Origin: Methylocaldum szegediense
GTDB taxonomy: Bacteria > Pseudomonadota > Gammaproteobacteria > Methylococcales > Methylococcaceae
DNA: 64,000 bases
Direction: 5' to 3'
Assembly (NCBI RefSeq): GCF_949769195.1
Contig: NZ_OX458333.1
Coordinates: 3,878,001-3,942,000, forward strand
In this document: piece by piece, positions 54,519 to 63,091 of the stretch
How positions within the stretch are numbered: the first letter of the stretch is position 1
How the letters are laid out: every line of letters begins with the position of its first letter
Program-made: the position numbers and the translations under genes
Notes under the pieces: model-generated
What the model saw: the letters and a program-made list of their open reading frames with translations, nothing else
Told to the model about the DNA's origin: nothing
The model's database searches: none

Positions 54519-55568
54519 ATGACGATTCGAGTCTTGGTGGTGGACGATTCCGGCTTCATACGCAGGAGGCTGACGGAAATCTTCAATGCCGATGCTGATC
54601 TGGAGGTGGTGGGAAGCGCGGCTGATGGCGCCGAGGCGGTGCAGAAAGCTGCTGCCCTGAACCCGGATGTCATCACCATGGACGTGGATATGCCGGTTAT
54701 GGACGGTATTACCGCCGTGCGCCACATCATGAAGGAACAGCCCACGCCGATTCTGATGTTTTCCGCCTCCACCAAGGCCGGAGCCAAGGCCACCTTGGAC
54801 GCTCTCGAAGCCGGAGCCATGGATTTCATGCCCAAGCAATTGCAGGAGATCAGCGGAGACCAGGATTTGGCCAAGCGTATCCTGCGGCGCCGGGTTCGTG
54901 ATCTCGCCGAGCATGCGGGAAGGCTGAGGCGGCTGCGTCGGACGTCGAAGCCTGTTACCGCGTCGTCCGCTGCTGGAACCGGCGCTGCCAAGACGTCGAT
55001 TCGGGATTTCCGTTTGCTAGTGATTGCCGCGTCTACCGGAGGGCCGGTAGCGCTACAGAAAATTCTGACGGCGATTCCGGAGACCGCGTCGGTTCCCATC
55101 CTCTTGGTTCAGCACATGCCGGGAAACTTCACCAGCAGCTTCGCCGAACGGCTGGACCAGCTCTGCCGCATTCGAGTCAAGGAAGCCCGGAACGGCGACG
55201 AATTGAGACCAGGCGTCGCGCTTTTAGCGCCGGGCGGTTTTCAACTGGAGTTGAGCGAGCACAGGGCACGGAAGACGGTCGTCGTTCGTGAGAGCGAAAG
55301 TGGAGAACATTTTCGCCCTAGTGCCGACGTCACCTTTACATCCATAGCCAGAAACATGCCCGGCAAGGTTCTCGCCGTCGTACTTACCGGCATGGGTTCG
55401 GACGGGAAGCTCGGAGCAGAAAGATTGAAAGCCAAGGGCGCGGTCGTCTGGGCTCAAAGCGAGCAGAGCTGCGTCGTTTACGGCATGCCAAAAGCAATCG
55501 TCGACGCCAACCTAGCCGATTGCATCTACGATCTGGACGAGATGGCGGGCGAGCTGAGGAACCTTTAG
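54519..55568 (+). CDS. cheB: Chemotaxis methylesterase CheB
   Basis: 349 residues. Receiver (VLVVDDSGFIRRRL, VITMDVDMPVMDG) and a C-terminal methylesterase domain with catalytic Ser in VIAASTGGPVALQ, His in LVQHMPGNFTSSF and Asp in LTGMGSDGKLGAE. Demethylates receptors in adaptation. No cheR in the window. Confidence 0.95.
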   Translation: MTIRVLVVDDSGFIRRRLTEIFNADADLEVVGSAADGAEAVQKAAALNPDVITMDVDMPVMDGITAVRHIMKEQPTPILMFSASTKAGAKATLDALEAGAMDFMPKQLQEISGDQDLAKRILRRRVRDLAEHAGRLRRLRRTSKPVTASSAAGTGAAKTSIRDFRLLVIAASTGGPVALQKILTAIPETASVPILLVQHMPGNFTSSFAERLDQLCRIRVKEARNGDELRPGVALLAPGGFQLELSEHRARKTVVVRESESGEHFRPSADVTFTSIARNMPGKVLAVVLTGMGSDGKLGAERLKAKGAVVWAQSEQSCVVYGMPKAIVDANLADCIYDLDEMAGELRNL

Positions 55569-55570
55569 GC

Positions 55571-56314
55571 ATGGACCCTTTAAGCGTCATCGGATTGATT
55601 CTCGGCGTCGCCGCAGTCCTGGGCGGCAACTGGCTCGAGGGCGGACACGTAAATTCGCTGCTGAACGGGCCGGCGATCGTGATCGTGTTCGGCGGCACGC
55701 TGGGTGCGACCATGCTGCAGACACCGCCGGCGGTGTTCTTCTATGCGGTGAAAATGCTCAAGTGGGTATTCGTGGCTCCGCCCATAGACCATAAGGAGCA
55801 AATCAAGAAGATCGTCGGCTGGAGTGCGCTGGCGCGGCGGGAAGGTTTGCTCGGCCTTGAAACCTTCATCGGCGAGGAGAGCGATCCCCTGGCGAAGAAG
55901 GGGCTTCAGTTGCTGGTCGACGGCAACGAACCCGGGATGATCCGGGATAGTCTGGAGGTGGAAATCTATGCTCGGCAGGAGCGGGACTTGGTCGCGGCCA
56001 AGGTATACGAGGCGATGGGAGGCTACGCGCCAACCGTCGGCATTATCGGTGCGGTGATGGGCTTGATTCACGTGATGCAGAATCTGTCGGACCCCGCCAA
56101 ACTGGGAAGCGGCATCGCGACGGCTTTCGTGGCGACGATCTACGGCGTCGGTTTCGCCAATCTGGTCGTGCTTCCCATCGCCAACAAGCTGAAATCCCGT
56201 GCGCAGGCCTACAGCCAAGCGCGCGAACTGATTCTAGAAGGCATTATCTCCATCGCGGAAGGTGAGAATCCGCGAAATATCGAGATGAAGCTGACCGGTT
56301 TTCTCGACGGATGA
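55571..56314 (+). CDS. motC: Flagellar stator protein MotC (MotA-like)
   Basis: 248 residues from the ATG at 55571, three bases after cheB. Four membrane helices (VIGLILGVAAVLGGNWLEGG; MGGYAPTVGIIGAVMGLIHV; GSGIATAFVATIYGVGFANL) with the cytoplasmic R/E-containing loop that touches FliG. Forms the proton channel with MotD; the MotCD naming follows Pseudomonas. Confidence 0.92.
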   Translation: MDPLSVIGLILGVAAVLGGNWLEGGHVNSLLNGPAIVIVFGGTLGATMLQTPPAVFFYAVKMLKWVFVAPPIDHKEQIKKIVGWSALARREGLLGLETFIGEESDPLAKKGLQLLVDGNEPGMIRDSLEVEIYARQERDLVAAKVYEAMGGYAPTVGIIGAVMGLIHVMQNLSDPAKLGSGIATAFVATIYGVGFANLVVLPIANKLKSRAQAYSQARELILEGIISIAEGENPRNIEMKLTGFLDG

Positions 56315-56321
56315 CGTTACG

Positions 56322-57215
56322 ATGGCGCGACGCAGGCATTCCGAAGAAGAGCACGTGAACCTGGAGCGCTGGCTGGTGTCCTATGCCGATTTCATCACGC
56401 TCTTGTTCGCGTTTTTTGTCGTCATGTACGCGATTTCTTCGGTCAACGAAGGCAAGTACCGGGTGTTGTCGGAATCGCTGTCCGAGGTCTTCAAGGAACC
56501 TCGGAAAGATCATGACCTTGCCGCGACCTTAGAGCCGATCCAGATTGGCCATTTGAAGAAGGGGCAGGATCTCTTGGGCGAGCCGGTGACGCAAGAAGAC
56601 TCGAAGTCCTTCGAAAGTAAGGTTGACGCGGCAACCGAGGATCTCGAGACGGAATACGCACGGCTGGAACATCTCGCGGATCAGATCGAGGCAGCGCTGT
56701 CACCGTTCATCGACGACGACTTGGTTGTTGTCAAGCGCCATGAGCTATGGGTAGAAGTCGAGATGAAAAGCGGCCTGTTTTTCGCCAGCGGCAAAGCGGA
56801 TCTTTCGAAGGAATCGCTGCCCATTCTTGACCGGCTGTCTGAAATCTTGCGCGAAGTCGACAACACCATTCATGTCGAAGGCCATACCGATAGTGTGCCG
56901 ATCAATACATCCCAGTATCCTTCCAACTGGGCCTTGTCTTCCGCCCGGGCTGCCGTGGTGGTTCATCAGTTGATGCGAAACGGCATCGATCCGCGCCGGA
57001 TGGCCGCAATCGGGTACGGTGAGTATCATCCGGTTGCTGACAATGGGACGGATGAAGGACGTTACCAAAACCGGCGAGTGGTGATCGTTCTGATGTCCCA
57101 TGCGGCGGCACGTTACAAGCTTTCATCCGCAGATCAGGTATCCGACCTCGACGCTCCCCAAAAGCCTGTGTCCGGAACATCCCCTATCGTTTCGACGGAG
57201 GTTGCCAAGCCATGA
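56322..57215 (+). CDS. motD: Flagellar stator protein MotD (MotB-like)
   Basis: 297 residues. One N-terminal helix (WLVSYADFITLLFAFFVVMY) with the proton-carrying Asp, a plug/linker, and a C-terminal OmpA-like peptidoglycan-binding domain (IHVEGHTDSVPINTSQYPSN, GYGEYHPVADNGTDEGRYQN, NRRVVI). Ends four bases into parA. Confidence 0.93.
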   Translation: MARRRHSEEEHVNLERWLVSYADFITLLFAFFVVMYAISSVNEGKYRVLSESLSEVFKEPRKDHDLAATLEPIQIGHLKKGQDLLGEPVTQEDSKSFESKVDAATEDLETEYARLEHLADQIEAALSPFIDDDLVVVKRHELWVEVEMKSGLFFASGKADLSKESLPILDRLSEILREVDNTIHVEGHTDSVPINTSQYPSNWALSSARAAVVVHQLMRNGIDPRRMAAIGYGEYHPVADNGTDEGRYQNRRVVIVLMSHAAARYKLSSADQVSDLDAPQKPVSGTSPIVSTEVAKP

Positions 57216-58015
57216 AGATCTGGGCCGTATCCAACCAGAAAGGCGGTGTCGGCAAGACCACGACGGTCGTGACCTTCGGTGGAATTCTTGCGTCTCGGGG
57301 ATACCGTACGCTATTGATCGATCTCGACCCTCACGGTTCGTTGACCAGCTATTTCAGGATGAACCCGGACCGGATCGATTTCAGCGTCTACAACCTGTTT
57401 CAGGACGCGATGGCTCGGAAAAAGCCGCTTCCAGAGCCTTACATCGTTTCAACCGGGTTCGAGGGGTTGTGGGTATTGCCCGCGTCCACCGCGATCGCAA
57501 CCGTCGAGCGTCAAGGCGGTGCTGGCGGCATGGGACTGGTGATCGCCAATAGCCTGGCCGCGGTTCGTGCACAATACGATTTTGTGGTGATCGACAGCCC
57601 GCCCATGCTCGGCGTTTTGATGGTGAACGCGCTTGCCGCGTGTGAGCATTTGTTCATACCGGTGTTGTCCGAGTTTCTCGGGCTCAAGGGCTTGGAACGC
57701 ATGCTCCACACTCTGGATATGATCGGCAAATCTCGAAAGGCGCCGCTGAACTACACCATTGTCCCTACCTTGTTCGACCGGCGCACCCGGGTATCGGTAC
57801 AGACACTGAGGATCATGCGCGAACGTTATGGAGATCGGGTCTGGGACGCAGTTATTCCAGTCGATACTCAGGTACGGGAAGCGAGCGACGCCGGAATCCC
57901 GCTCTCCCATTTCATGCCCCGGTCCCGAGCGGCCATGGCTTACACCGAATTGCTCGACCACCGGTTGTCGCAGGATCGATCGCGTTCGGCCGAGTCGGCG
58001 TTTGCGACAGCATGA
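57212..58015 (+). CDS. parA: ParA/ParC-type ATPase of the chemotaxis cluster
   Basis: 267 residues. Deviant Walker A SNQKGGVGKTTTVVTF, LLIDLDPHGSLTSYFRM, VVIDSPPMLGVLMVNAL. In polar flagellates a ParA beside cheW positions the chemotaxis array at the pole (ParC in Vibrio). Overlaps the next gene by four bases. Confidence 0.9.
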   Translation: MKIWAVSNQKGGVGKTTTVVTFGGILASRGYRTLLIDLDPHGSLTSYFRMNPDRIDFSVYNLFQDAMARKKPLPEPYIVSTGFEGLWVLPASTAIATVERQGGAGGMGLVIANSLAAVRAQYDFVVIDSPPMLGVLMVNALAACEHLFIPVLSEFLGLKGLERMLHTLDMIGKSRKAPLNYTIVPTLFDRRTRVSVQTLRIMRERYGDRVWDAVIPVDTQVREASDAGIPLSHFMPRSRAAMAYTELLDHRLSQDRSRSAESAFATA

Positions 58016-58662
58016 AAGCCGGCCGTCCTCGACAAACGAAAACCGGCTGGCAGGAGCAGGTTGTCCTCTTTTATCTGAGGGGTTTACTGAACCAGACTTT
58101 CGGGCAAGCGGAGGGAGTGGCGGCAGAACCCGAGGAACCCCGCGCCTCGACAATACCTGAGGAGACCTCGACCGAGCCCGCGAGAGTGCCGGACTGGGGA
58201 CGACCAGAATTCCAGGTCGTTTGCTTTCGGATTGGGCGGATGGTGCTTGCCGCACCTTTGGCCGAAGTGAGGCGAATCGAACGACTCGATGATAAGACGG
58301 TGGTCACCGTCCTACCGGGAAAACCCGCATGGTTCCAGGGAATCGCCAGGTTTCAGGGCGAATTGATCCAACTGGCGGATGCCGGTCTTCTCATCAGCGG
58401 CAAGCGTTCTGCGCCAGTGGATGGTGATCGTCGCCATGTCCTGCTCCTCAATGACGGAAGGTGGGGCTTGGTCTGCGGCGACATCGTTGGTTTGGTCCGG
58501 TTGCACGAAAGCGATGTCAGCTGGCGCGCCAACCAAAAGCGGCGGGCATGGGCGGTTGGTACCATCAAAGACCGCTTGTGTGTGCTGGTGGACCCGAGCA
58601 ATCTGATTCCGGTAGGTCGATGCTCGGATACGAATACTATGGCTTTACATGGCTCTGAATAA
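58012..58662 (+). CDS. CheW-domain protein next to ParA
   Basis: 216 residues. A variable N-terminal 65 residues (LLNQTFGQAEGVAAEPEEPR) and a CheW-like domain (FQVVCFRIGRMVLAAPLAEV, IARFQGELIQLADAGLLISG, VGTIKDRLCVLVDPSNLIPV). Extra CheW-type proteins at this place are standard in Pseudomonas-type clusters and may link the array to ParA. Confidence 0.88.
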   Translation: MKAGRPRQTKTGWQEQVVLFYLRGLLNQTFGQAEGVAAEPEEPRASTIPEETSTEPARVPDWGRPEFQVVCFRIGRMVLAAPLAEVRRIERLDDKTVVTVLPGKPAWFQGIARFQGELIQLADAGLLISGKRSAPVDGDRRHVLLLNDGRWGLVCGDIVGLVRLHESDVSWRANQKRRAWAVGTIKDRLCVLVDPSNLIPVGRCSDTNTMALHGSE

Positions 58663-58774
58663 TGGGCGGGTTCGATTTTTGCCTTTCGACTCGGCTCAGG
58701 CGAGTGTTCAACCGGTCTGTCGAACGGCTTAATCACGGTTTCCTTGATGATGACGCTAGAAGCAAGAGGACGAT

Positions 58775-59251
58775 ATGAGCGAAGCGCTGGCAAAAAAACG
58801 CAGCGATCCGGTGAACCAATGGGTAACATTCCGCTTGGGTGACGAGACCTACGGCATCAATGTGATGCAGGTGCAGGAGGTGTTGCGCGTCACCGAGATC
58901 GCGCCGGTCCCCGGAGCCCCGGAATATGTCGTGGGTATTATCAATTTGCGCGGAAATGTGGTCACGGTCATCGACACCCGAAAGCGTTTCGGGCTTACTC
59001 CTCAGGAGCCGGACGACGCCTCGAGAATCGTCATCATCGAGGCGGCGGATCAGGTGATTGGGATTCTGGTCGATAGCGTCGCGGAGGTGGTGGAACTCAG
59101 GGCTTCCGAGATCGAATCGGCTCCCAATATCGGTAATGAGGAAAGCGCGAGATACATACAGGGCGTGACGAGCCACGGCGGGCGGCTATTGATTCTGGTC
59201 GACCTGAATCAGTTACTGAGCGACGAAGACAAAGCGCTCGGTCAGCTTTGA
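58775..59251 (+). CDS. cheW: Chemotaxis coupling protein CheW
   Basis: 158 residues. Full CheW domain: WVTFRLGDETYGINVMQVQE, VPGAPEYVVGIINLRGNVVT, IGILVDSVAEVVELRASEIE and ARYIQGVTSHGGRLLILVDL. Links receptors with CheA. Separated from the previous gene by about 110 bases, so it may have its own promoter. Confidence 0.96.
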   Translation: MSEALAKKRSDPVNQWVTFRLGDETYGINVMQVQEVLRVTEIAPVPGAPEYVVGIINLRGNVVTVIDTRKRFGLTPQEPDDASRIVIIEAADQVIGILVDSVAEVVELRASEIESAPNIGNEESARYIQGVTSHGGRLLILVDLNQLLSDEDKALGQL

Positions 59252-59299
59252 CCGGTGCGCTCGAAGGTCGCTTTTCGAAAAGCAGCGATAAGAAAGACC

Positions 59300-59467
59300 A
59301 TGGTCGATATTCACCCCGTGGAGCACGTGCAGCCTTTACCGGCTACAAAAAGGGTTACGCGAGACCAAGATCGAGAAAAACGGCGGGAACCCGATTTGCA
59401 GGGCAAGAATGAAAAGCGGCCGGAGAACGACGCAGACTCGCCGCCTCACATCGATAGCTACGCCTGA
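59300..59467 (+). CDS. Small conserved protein at the end of the chemotaxis cluster
   Basis: 55 residues from the ATG at 59300. MVDIHPVEHVQPLPATKRVT, then a charged tail (REKRREPDLQGKNEKRPEND) ending HIDSYA. Short proteins with a V-x-P-V/L-P start and an I-D-x-Y-A end are typical at this place in gammaproteobacterial che loci. Unstructured and uncharacterised. Overlaps the next gene by one base. Confidence 0.65.
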   Translation: MVDIHPVEHVQPLPATKRVTRDQDREKRREPDLQGKNEKRPENDADSPPHIDSYA

Positions 59468-59856
59468 TGGACTGGCACCTTCCCTATTTCATTCTGGCCG
59501 GATTGCTGGTTGCCTTGCTGGCAGCAACACTCATGCTGGCCCGGGCGTACCTGAGCCTTAAGCGCGCTCATGCGGCCCTGGTCGCGAAAGTCGCTCAGCA
59601 GCAAAATGACTTGATCGGGTTGTCGTCTGCCGCCGTACAGGTCGATCAGCGCATGTTGAATCAGGAACGAAGGCTTAGGGAATACGAGGAGAAGCTGGCG
59701 TCTCTTTCCCAGCAAGATACCAGCTATCAATCGTACAGGACCGCAATCGAAAAGCTCAAAGGCGGCGTCGCGCCCCAGGAACTGGTTTCCCAGTTGGGAC
59801 TCTCTCTGTCCGAGGCCAACCTGCTGGCGCACCTTTATGCAGAACGCCAGGATTGA
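59467..59856 (+). CDS. DUF2802 domain protein
   Basis: 129 residues. One N-terminal helix (YFILAGLLVALLAATLMLAR), a coiled coil (residues about 40-90), and a C-terminal small helical domain (IEKLKGGVAPQELVSQLGLS, LSEANLLAHLYAERQD) typical of DUF2802, which follows cheW in related genomes. Function unknown. Confidence 0.85.
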   Translation: MDWHLPYFILAGLLVALLAATLMLARAYLSLKRAHAALVAKVAQQQNDLIGLSSAAVQVDQRMLNQERRLREYEEKLASLSQQDTSYQSYRTAIEKLKGGVAPQELVSQLGLSLSEANLLAHLYAERQD

Positions 59857-60146
59857 TAAATCCGATTTCGTGGAAAAGAACGATTCCGGCAGGTCCGAAT
59901 CGAATAGAAAAAGCTCAATCGGAAGATCATCCTGGATATGGTGGTCGAACGTGACTTCACCAATACAGTGAGCGAGAGGAGGAGGGATGCCATGATTCTT
60001 CGCGTGTTAGTTTCCATTCAAGCGGTCGGCAAACACTCCTGGAATTATTTGTTGTTTGCGCGCAAAATCGTAGCGGGATAGCAACTGAGCGTAGCGTTTC
60101 GTCGGGACTTTTATGATATAGTCGCGACGAATTTCGATTCGGACTC
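59857..60146. other. Gap before the MlaC-like gene
   Basis: No confident gene. A frame of 47 codons (59939-60082, MVVERDFTNTVSERRRDAMI) is open but has no features and a poor start context. A TATGAT box at 60112-60117 may be a -10 element for the MlaC-like gene, with no matching -35. Confidence 0.35.
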
Positions 60147-60776
60147 ATGGGAAAAACAATGTTTCTTCAATTTCTCCTGGGATTATTCCTGATCGCAGCG
60201 TCCACCTTGTCCGTCGCAGGGGATGCCGTGGCGGATGCGAAACAAACGGTGGACTTACTCAACAACACCTTGATCGATGTGATGAAGGACGCCAAGAAAT
60301 TGGGTTATCAGGGACGCTATAAAAAGCTCGAACCGGTGGTCAAGCAGGTGTTCGAGTTCGAGGCTGTTTCCCAAATCGCTCTCGGGAACCATTGGAAAAA
60401 GCTCGACAGGCAGCAGAAAACCGCTTTCATCGAGAAGTTGACCGACCTGAGCATCGCCACCTATGCCGCCCAGTTCAACAGCCACTCAGGGGAAGAATTC
60501 AAGTACGACTCCGCTCAAGAAGTAAAGAGCGACCGTGTGTTGTTACGCTATTATCTCGTCGCACCGAATGAAAAGCCCATCAAGTTTGAATACGTCGTGA
60601 ATCAATTCGGCGGGCAATGGCACATCATCAATATCGTTGTCGACGGTATCAGCGATTTGGCTCTCAAGAAGGCGCAATATACCAGCGTTATCGACCGCGA
60701 AGGCTTTGACAGTCTCCTAAACAAGCTTTCTCAGAAAATCGCCGATTATTCGAGCAACAATTCCACGTCTGGCTAA
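60147..60776 (+). CDS. MlaC / HpnM family periplasmic lipid-binding protein
   Basis: 209 residues. Signal peptide cut near SVAGDA, then the Tol-Tol-Ttg2/MlaC domain: KLEPVVKQVFEFEAVSQIAL, QQKTAFIEKLTDLSIATYAA, VLLRYYLVAPNEKPIKFEYV and WHIINIVVDGISDLALKKAQ. The fold binds phospholipid (MlaC) or is found with hopanoid genes (HpnM). No other mla genes adjoin it, and an HpnO-like aminotransferase lies 2.3 kb away, so a hopanoid link is possible. An inverted repeat (13-bp arms, 60789-60824) follows. Confidence 0.85.
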   Translation: MGKTMFLQFLLGLFLIAASTLSVAGDAVADAKQTVDLLNNTLIDVMKDAKKLGYQGRYKKLEPVVKQVFEFEAVSQIALGNHWKKLDRQQKTAFIEKLTDLSIATYAAQFNSHSGEEFKYDSAQEVKSDRVLLRYYLVAPNEKPIKFEYVVNQFGGQWHIINIVVDGISDLALKKAQYTSVIDREGFDSLLNKLSQKIADYSSNNSTSG

Positions 60777-60788
60777 GTTCGTCGAAGA

Positions 60789-60824
60789 CCGCATGAAAAC
60801 GTCTTGATCGGCGTTTTCATGCGG
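60789..60824. terminator. Inverted repeat after the MlaC-like gene
   Basis: Perfect 13-bp stem CCGCATGAAAACG / CGTTTTCATGCGG with a 10-base loop, 12 bases after the stop codon of the MlaC-like gene. There is no T tract after it, so it may be a weak terminator or an mRNA 3'-end stabiliser. Confidence 0.5.
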
Positions 60825-60944
60825 CCCGGTCTGCCAAGGGCGGGAACTATTCCTCTCAATCAGGTCTGGGGATTCTTCGCTAGGTCCAGGATAGGTTTGT
60901 CGGAAGGCTCGGGGTGAATGCCCTCGCTCGTAAGAATCCGGAAT

Positions 60945-60977
60945 AAAAAATGCCCGTCATTCGACGGGCATTTTTTT
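60945..60977. terminator. Bidirectional terminator between mlaC-like and copD
   Basis: Stem TGCCCGTC / GACGGGCA with an ATTC loop, flanked by an A-run on the left and seven T on the right. It serves both the plus-strand MlaC-like gene and the minus-strand copD, which ends at 61008. Confidence 0.9.
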
Positions 60978-61007
60978 GTGTGTAATGTCTGGTTTTTCGA
61001 ATCGACT

Positions 61008-62678
61008 CTAGAATAGCGGCTCGCGATAAACCATCAGTATCAAGCCGATCAGGAACATCGCCACAATACCGATGAAGCCGGCGATTTTTCCTTCCAAGAC
61101 ACCGCCGACTGTATAACGCTCGTCGGTTTCCGCCAAACGCAGTTCCAGCCAGCGTCCGCTGGCCACGATGACGGATAAAAGTCCCATGGCCGTATGCGTC
61201 GATTGAATGAGGTATTCGCTCTTCAGCTCGAACTCCGCATGGGCGTGGGTGAGCAACAAAATGCCACCGAATGCGCACAATATCGGAAACAAATAACGTA
61301 GTTGCCGAGCCTTTGGGTTAGTGCGCGCCCGTATTTCGAGCACGCCCAACGCGAACGCCAGAAGAGTGGCGATACGGTGCTGGAACACTTCGCCGTTGCC
61401 GAAGGTGCTCTCCCAAAAGCCGATCGGGCCCAAGGGCCAGGTTTCGGCGTCGCTTCGGAAGAATAGGAAAATGCTCAGTCCTACGAAACCGAGAGGCCAG
61501 TAGCGAGCCCATTCGAAGCGCTTGCTGTAGGAAAGCATCGCAACCAGAGCCATCACGGTCAGGAAGATGCCCGATACATTGTGATTATAATCCGACCATT
61601 CCGTGGCAGCGGGTGACGGAACCTTGTCGACCACTGCCACGCGCCCGGGCTCTCCGGCCAGCAGCTGTTCGTGCGTAGGCGACGTGAGCCGGGGCATGCG
61701 AGGGGCGAACATTTCCGCGACTTCGGAAACGGAGGCGGTCAGTTCCTTGATGTCGACGGAAGGCGGTTGGGAGGACAAGGTGGCGGCGATGAACAGTATG
61801 CCGACCAGAATGAAGGTTTCGGCCTCGATATAATGCGGGACCTTGTTGTCGAGTCCTTCGGTTTGGCGCTGCTGGAGCCACAGCCGACCGGCCCGGTTGT
61901 TCAGATAAGCGAAGCCGAGCGCGACCATGAGTAGAAGGATCTTCGTGAAAACCAGGCTGCCGTAACCGGTACCGAGAAGGCCGTCCCAGCTGCCGACGTA
62001 AGTCCACGCCAGCGGAAGCCCGGTCAGTAGGAGAAGGACCACGGAACTTACGCCAAGCAGGGCGAAACGGGTGATGGCGACGGGCCAAAACGCTTTCGCT
62101 TCAGGAGATTGCCGGCTCATGTACCAGAGCCATAAGAGTTGTGCGACGCCTCCGAACCACACGGCGGCCGCAAATTGGTGCAGCACGGTTAGAATCATGA
62201 GCGGCTCCCGGTTCTCGAAGCGGCCCACGCCGTGTACCAGCCAGGCGCCGGCAATCACCAAGGGAACGATCAAAATTGCAGTGAGGTTCCAGGAAGACGC
62301 CTTGTCCGGTGTCTGTTGCAGTTGCCTGGCGACAAAAATCAGACCCAAGGAGAGCAGGAAGCGTATCAGTCCAGCCTGGAACTGAACGGTGCCGATGTAA
62401 GCGTCGACCGGGAATTCGCCCAGAACCGATGCCAGTATCACCGCCTTGATGACCAGTTTGAGCCCTTGGGTGATGGCAAGCGCAATAGCGCCGGCGCGCA
62501 GCAAGGTGACGGCTCGTCGGACCATGGATTCATGGGCGGCGAAACCGGGAGACCACACCCGCAGAATGAAGGCACTCCAGAGTAGACTTCCCACGACCAA
62601 CGCGTAGCTGATCAGAATCAGTCCACCGAGAAAATCGTCGATAAAGTTGGCCAAACCTTGCATGTACATAGGGATCAC
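61008..62678 (-). CDS. copD: CopD-type copper resistance / import membrane protein
   Basis: 556 residues, more than twelve membrane helices. The CopD domain is in the first 310 residues (VLHQFAAAVWFGGVAQLLWL with the His-x-x-Ala-x-x-Val-Trp-x-Gly motif, FTKILLLMVALGFAYLNNRA). A second membrane part (residues about 370-556) extends the family (HNVSGIFLTVMALVAMLSYS, QHRIATLLAFALGVLEIRAR, LTHAHAEFELKSEYLIQSTH) with several His that could bind copper. Overlaps copC by four bases. Probably imports periplasmic copper handed over by CopC, which fits a methanotroph. Confidence 0.85.
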   Translation of the reverse strand: MIPMYMQGLANFIDDFLGGLILISYALVVGSLLWSAFILRVWSPGFAAHESMVRRAVTLLRAGAIALAITQGLKLVIKAVILASVLGEFPVDAYIGTVQFQAGLIRFLLSLGLIFVARQLQQTPDKASSWNLTAILIVPLVIAGAWLVHGVGRFENREPLMILTVLHQFAAAVWFGGVAQLLWLWYMSRQSPEAKAFWPVAITRFALLGVSSVVLLLLTGLPLAWTYVGSWDGLLGTGYGSLVFTKILLLMVALGFAYLNNRAGRLWLQQRQTEGLDNKVPHYIEAETFILVGILFIAATLSSQPPSVDIKELTASVSEVAEMFAPRMPRLTSPTHEQLLAGEPGRVAVVDKVPSPAATEWSDYNHNVSGIFLTVMALVAMLSYSKRFEWARYWPLGFVGLSIFLFFRSDAETWPLGPIGFWESTFGNGEVFQHRIATLLAFALGVLEIRARTNPKARQLRYLFPILCAFGGILLLTHAHAEFELKSEYLIQSTHTAMGLLSVIVASGRWLELRLAETDERYTVGGVLEGKIAGFIGIVAMFLIGLILMVYREPLF

Positions 62679-63064
62679 CGCGGCTCGGAAACGTGGAAAC
62701 GAATGACGTTCTCGGTAAAGTGTCCGTCCGCTGCGAACACCTTGTATTTCAAGGCGTACTCCCCTGGATCGAGAGCGGGTACTTTAATGTGGACCTCGCC
62801 CGGCTTCTTGCCTTTCGCTATCTCGACCGGATGGTAGATATCGCCCTTGGTGACTAGAAAAACCCGTGACAAGGGCAATTCCACGTTGGAATTGAAAAAG
62901 AGCACGACGGTCGTAGCGTGATTCGGCCGGATCGGATTTTTCGTCAGGGAGGACTCGGTGACGACGGCGTGCGCCGAAAGCCGTTCGCCGTAAGCCAGAA
63001 GCATGCAGACGGAAAACAGCAAAGCGACGAATTTCGTTCTGCGGGATACGATGGGGTGGTGCAT
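62675..63064 (-). CDS. copC: CopC periplasmic copper-binding protein
   Basis: 129 residues. Signal peptide (residues 1-31, cut LSA-HAVV) leaves His32 as the N-terminal residue of the mature protein, the Cu(II) ligand of CopC. The other Cu(II) ligands, Asp and His, are in VFAADGHFTENVIRFHV. Ig-like beta fold. No Met-rich Cu(I) loop is visible, so it looks like the Cu(II)-only type. Coupled to copD. Confidence 0.9.
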   Translation of the reverse strand: MHHPIVSRRTKFVALLFSVCMLLAYGERLSAHAVVTESSLTKNPIRPNHATTVVLFFNSNVELPLSRVFLVTKGDIYHPVEIAKGKKPGEVHIKVPALDPGEYALKYKVFAADGHFTENVIRFHVSEPR

Positions 63065-63091
63065 GATGCGTACCGGTTGTGGAAGTGGAAA